Shown here one piece after another: positions 13,819 through 14,105 of a DNA stretch of 14,105 nt. Positions within the stretch are counted from its first letter, which is position 1, and each line of letters begins with the position of its first letter. The DNA is from JAGLCW01 sp964422555 (GTDB taxonomy: Bacteria; Caldisericota; Caldisericia; UBA6126), in assembly GCA_964422555.1 (NCBI GenBank), contig CAYRBR010000041.1:1-14105 (forward strand). The letters are read 5' to 3'. Made by a program: the position numbers and the translations under genes. The notes beneath the pieces are model-generated. The model had not been told where the DNA came from and did no database searches. It worked only from the letters and a program-made list of their open reading frames with translations.

Positions 13819-14105
13819 CTATTTTTTGGTGGCAAGTATAGAAACAAAATTCATATATTTTCCTGCTCCTGCCTCTATGGCGGGTCTGTCGCTATCGCTA
13901 AATTCCTGAAAATCGTTTGTACTGTGTACCCAGTCGTCCCATGCTTCATCAAAACAGTTCATTTCTGTTATTGACTTAATGTTTATTTTTTCTGATTTTT
14001 GCAGGAGTTCTTCCCACCATTGACACGTATGCATTTCCTTTATATCTTCTTTTTTCCAACTTAGTGCCATTTCTTCAGGTAGGTCTCCCAGTATTTCTTT
14101 TTTCA
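13819..14105 (-). CDS. SAM-dependent methyltransferase, C-terminal part (runs off the edge)
   Basis: About 95 C-terminal residues of a leftward gene are present, and the frame stays open to the right edge, so the start and the SAM-binding motifs are outside the window. The visible part, with CQWWEELLQKS (the x-x-W-W-x-x-L-x-x-x-S pattern), DEAWDDWVHS, and a terminal FVSILATKK, matches the C-terminal cap seen in a group of class I SAM-dependent methyltransferases of Firmicutes. An internal ATG at 14070 has no ribosome binding site and should not be taken as the start; codons for KKEILGDLPEE precede it in frame. The substrate is unknown. It converges with the glycosidase gene and is not part of its operon. 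Confidence 0.65.
   Translation of the reverse strand, partial: KKEILGDLPEEMALSWKKEDIKEMHTCQWWEELLQKSEKINIKSITEMNCFDEAWDDWVHSTNDFQEFSDSDRPAIEAGAGKYMNFVSILATKK

Noticed and set aside
1..14105. tRNA, rRNA, CRISPR array, insertion sequence or phage genes
   Set aside because: No clover-leaf, regularly spaced repeat, transposase or phage-type product was found on either strand by reading.

Overview
The window is low-GC bacterial DNA with strong Shine-Dalgarno sites and tightly packed operons. It carries a split (two-gene) methylmalonyl-CoA mutase, DUF3298/DUF2254/AAA-DUF4143 proteins and lipoproteins. This suggests an anaerobe that uses the methylmalonyl-CoA (succinate-propionate) pathway, possibly Firmicutes-like. 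No marker here fixes the phylum, so that assignment is weak. A run of 10 N with a near-duplicate sequence on either side shows that this is a draft scaffold, probably from a metagenome or a mixed-strain sample.

Left part (1-5528), accessory and envelope genes: a DUF3298/DUF4163-type lipoprotein (247-1074, +); a full-length AAA ATPase with a DUF4143 C-terminal domain (1253-2548, +); a seven-repeat beta-propeller lipoprotein of the PQQ-like type (2564-3865, -); and a DUF2254 membrane protein (4004-5528, +). The DUF2254 gene is broken by the scaffold gap. A 131-base stretch of it appears twice with 16 differences, 15 of them at third codon positions. That fits two strain alleles joined in the assembly, not a real tandem duplication.

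Central part (5546-12229), a two-operon methylmalonyl-CoA module around a 122-base divergent intergenic region. The leftward operon encodes the mutase catalytic subunit, the mutase B12-binding subunit, the MeaB GTPase chaperone and methylmalonyl-CoA epimerase. The rightward operon encodes a CobO/BtuR-type corrinoid adenosyltransferase, an ECF-type vitamin-transporter S component, the carboxyltransferase (alpha) subunit of methylmalonyl-CoA decarboxylase / propionyl-CoA carboxylase, a small unrecognised 81-aa subunit, and a biotin carrier protein. Together these would make and protect adenosylcobalamin enzyme, interconvert succinyl-CoA with (R)- then (S)-methylmalonyl-CoA, and move the carboxyl group to or from biotin to give propionyl-CoA. 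The membrane beta subunit (MmdB) and a biotin carboxylase are not in the window, so the direction and energetics cannot be read from it.

Right part (12239-14105): a secreted clan GH-A-like glycoside hydrolase follows the biotin carrier gene by 9 bases and looks co-transcribed with the propionate genes. A convergent SAM-dependent methyltransferase, of which only the C-terminal part is present, runs off the right edge. I saw no tRNA, rRNA, CRISPR array, insertion sequence or cobalamin riboswitch.
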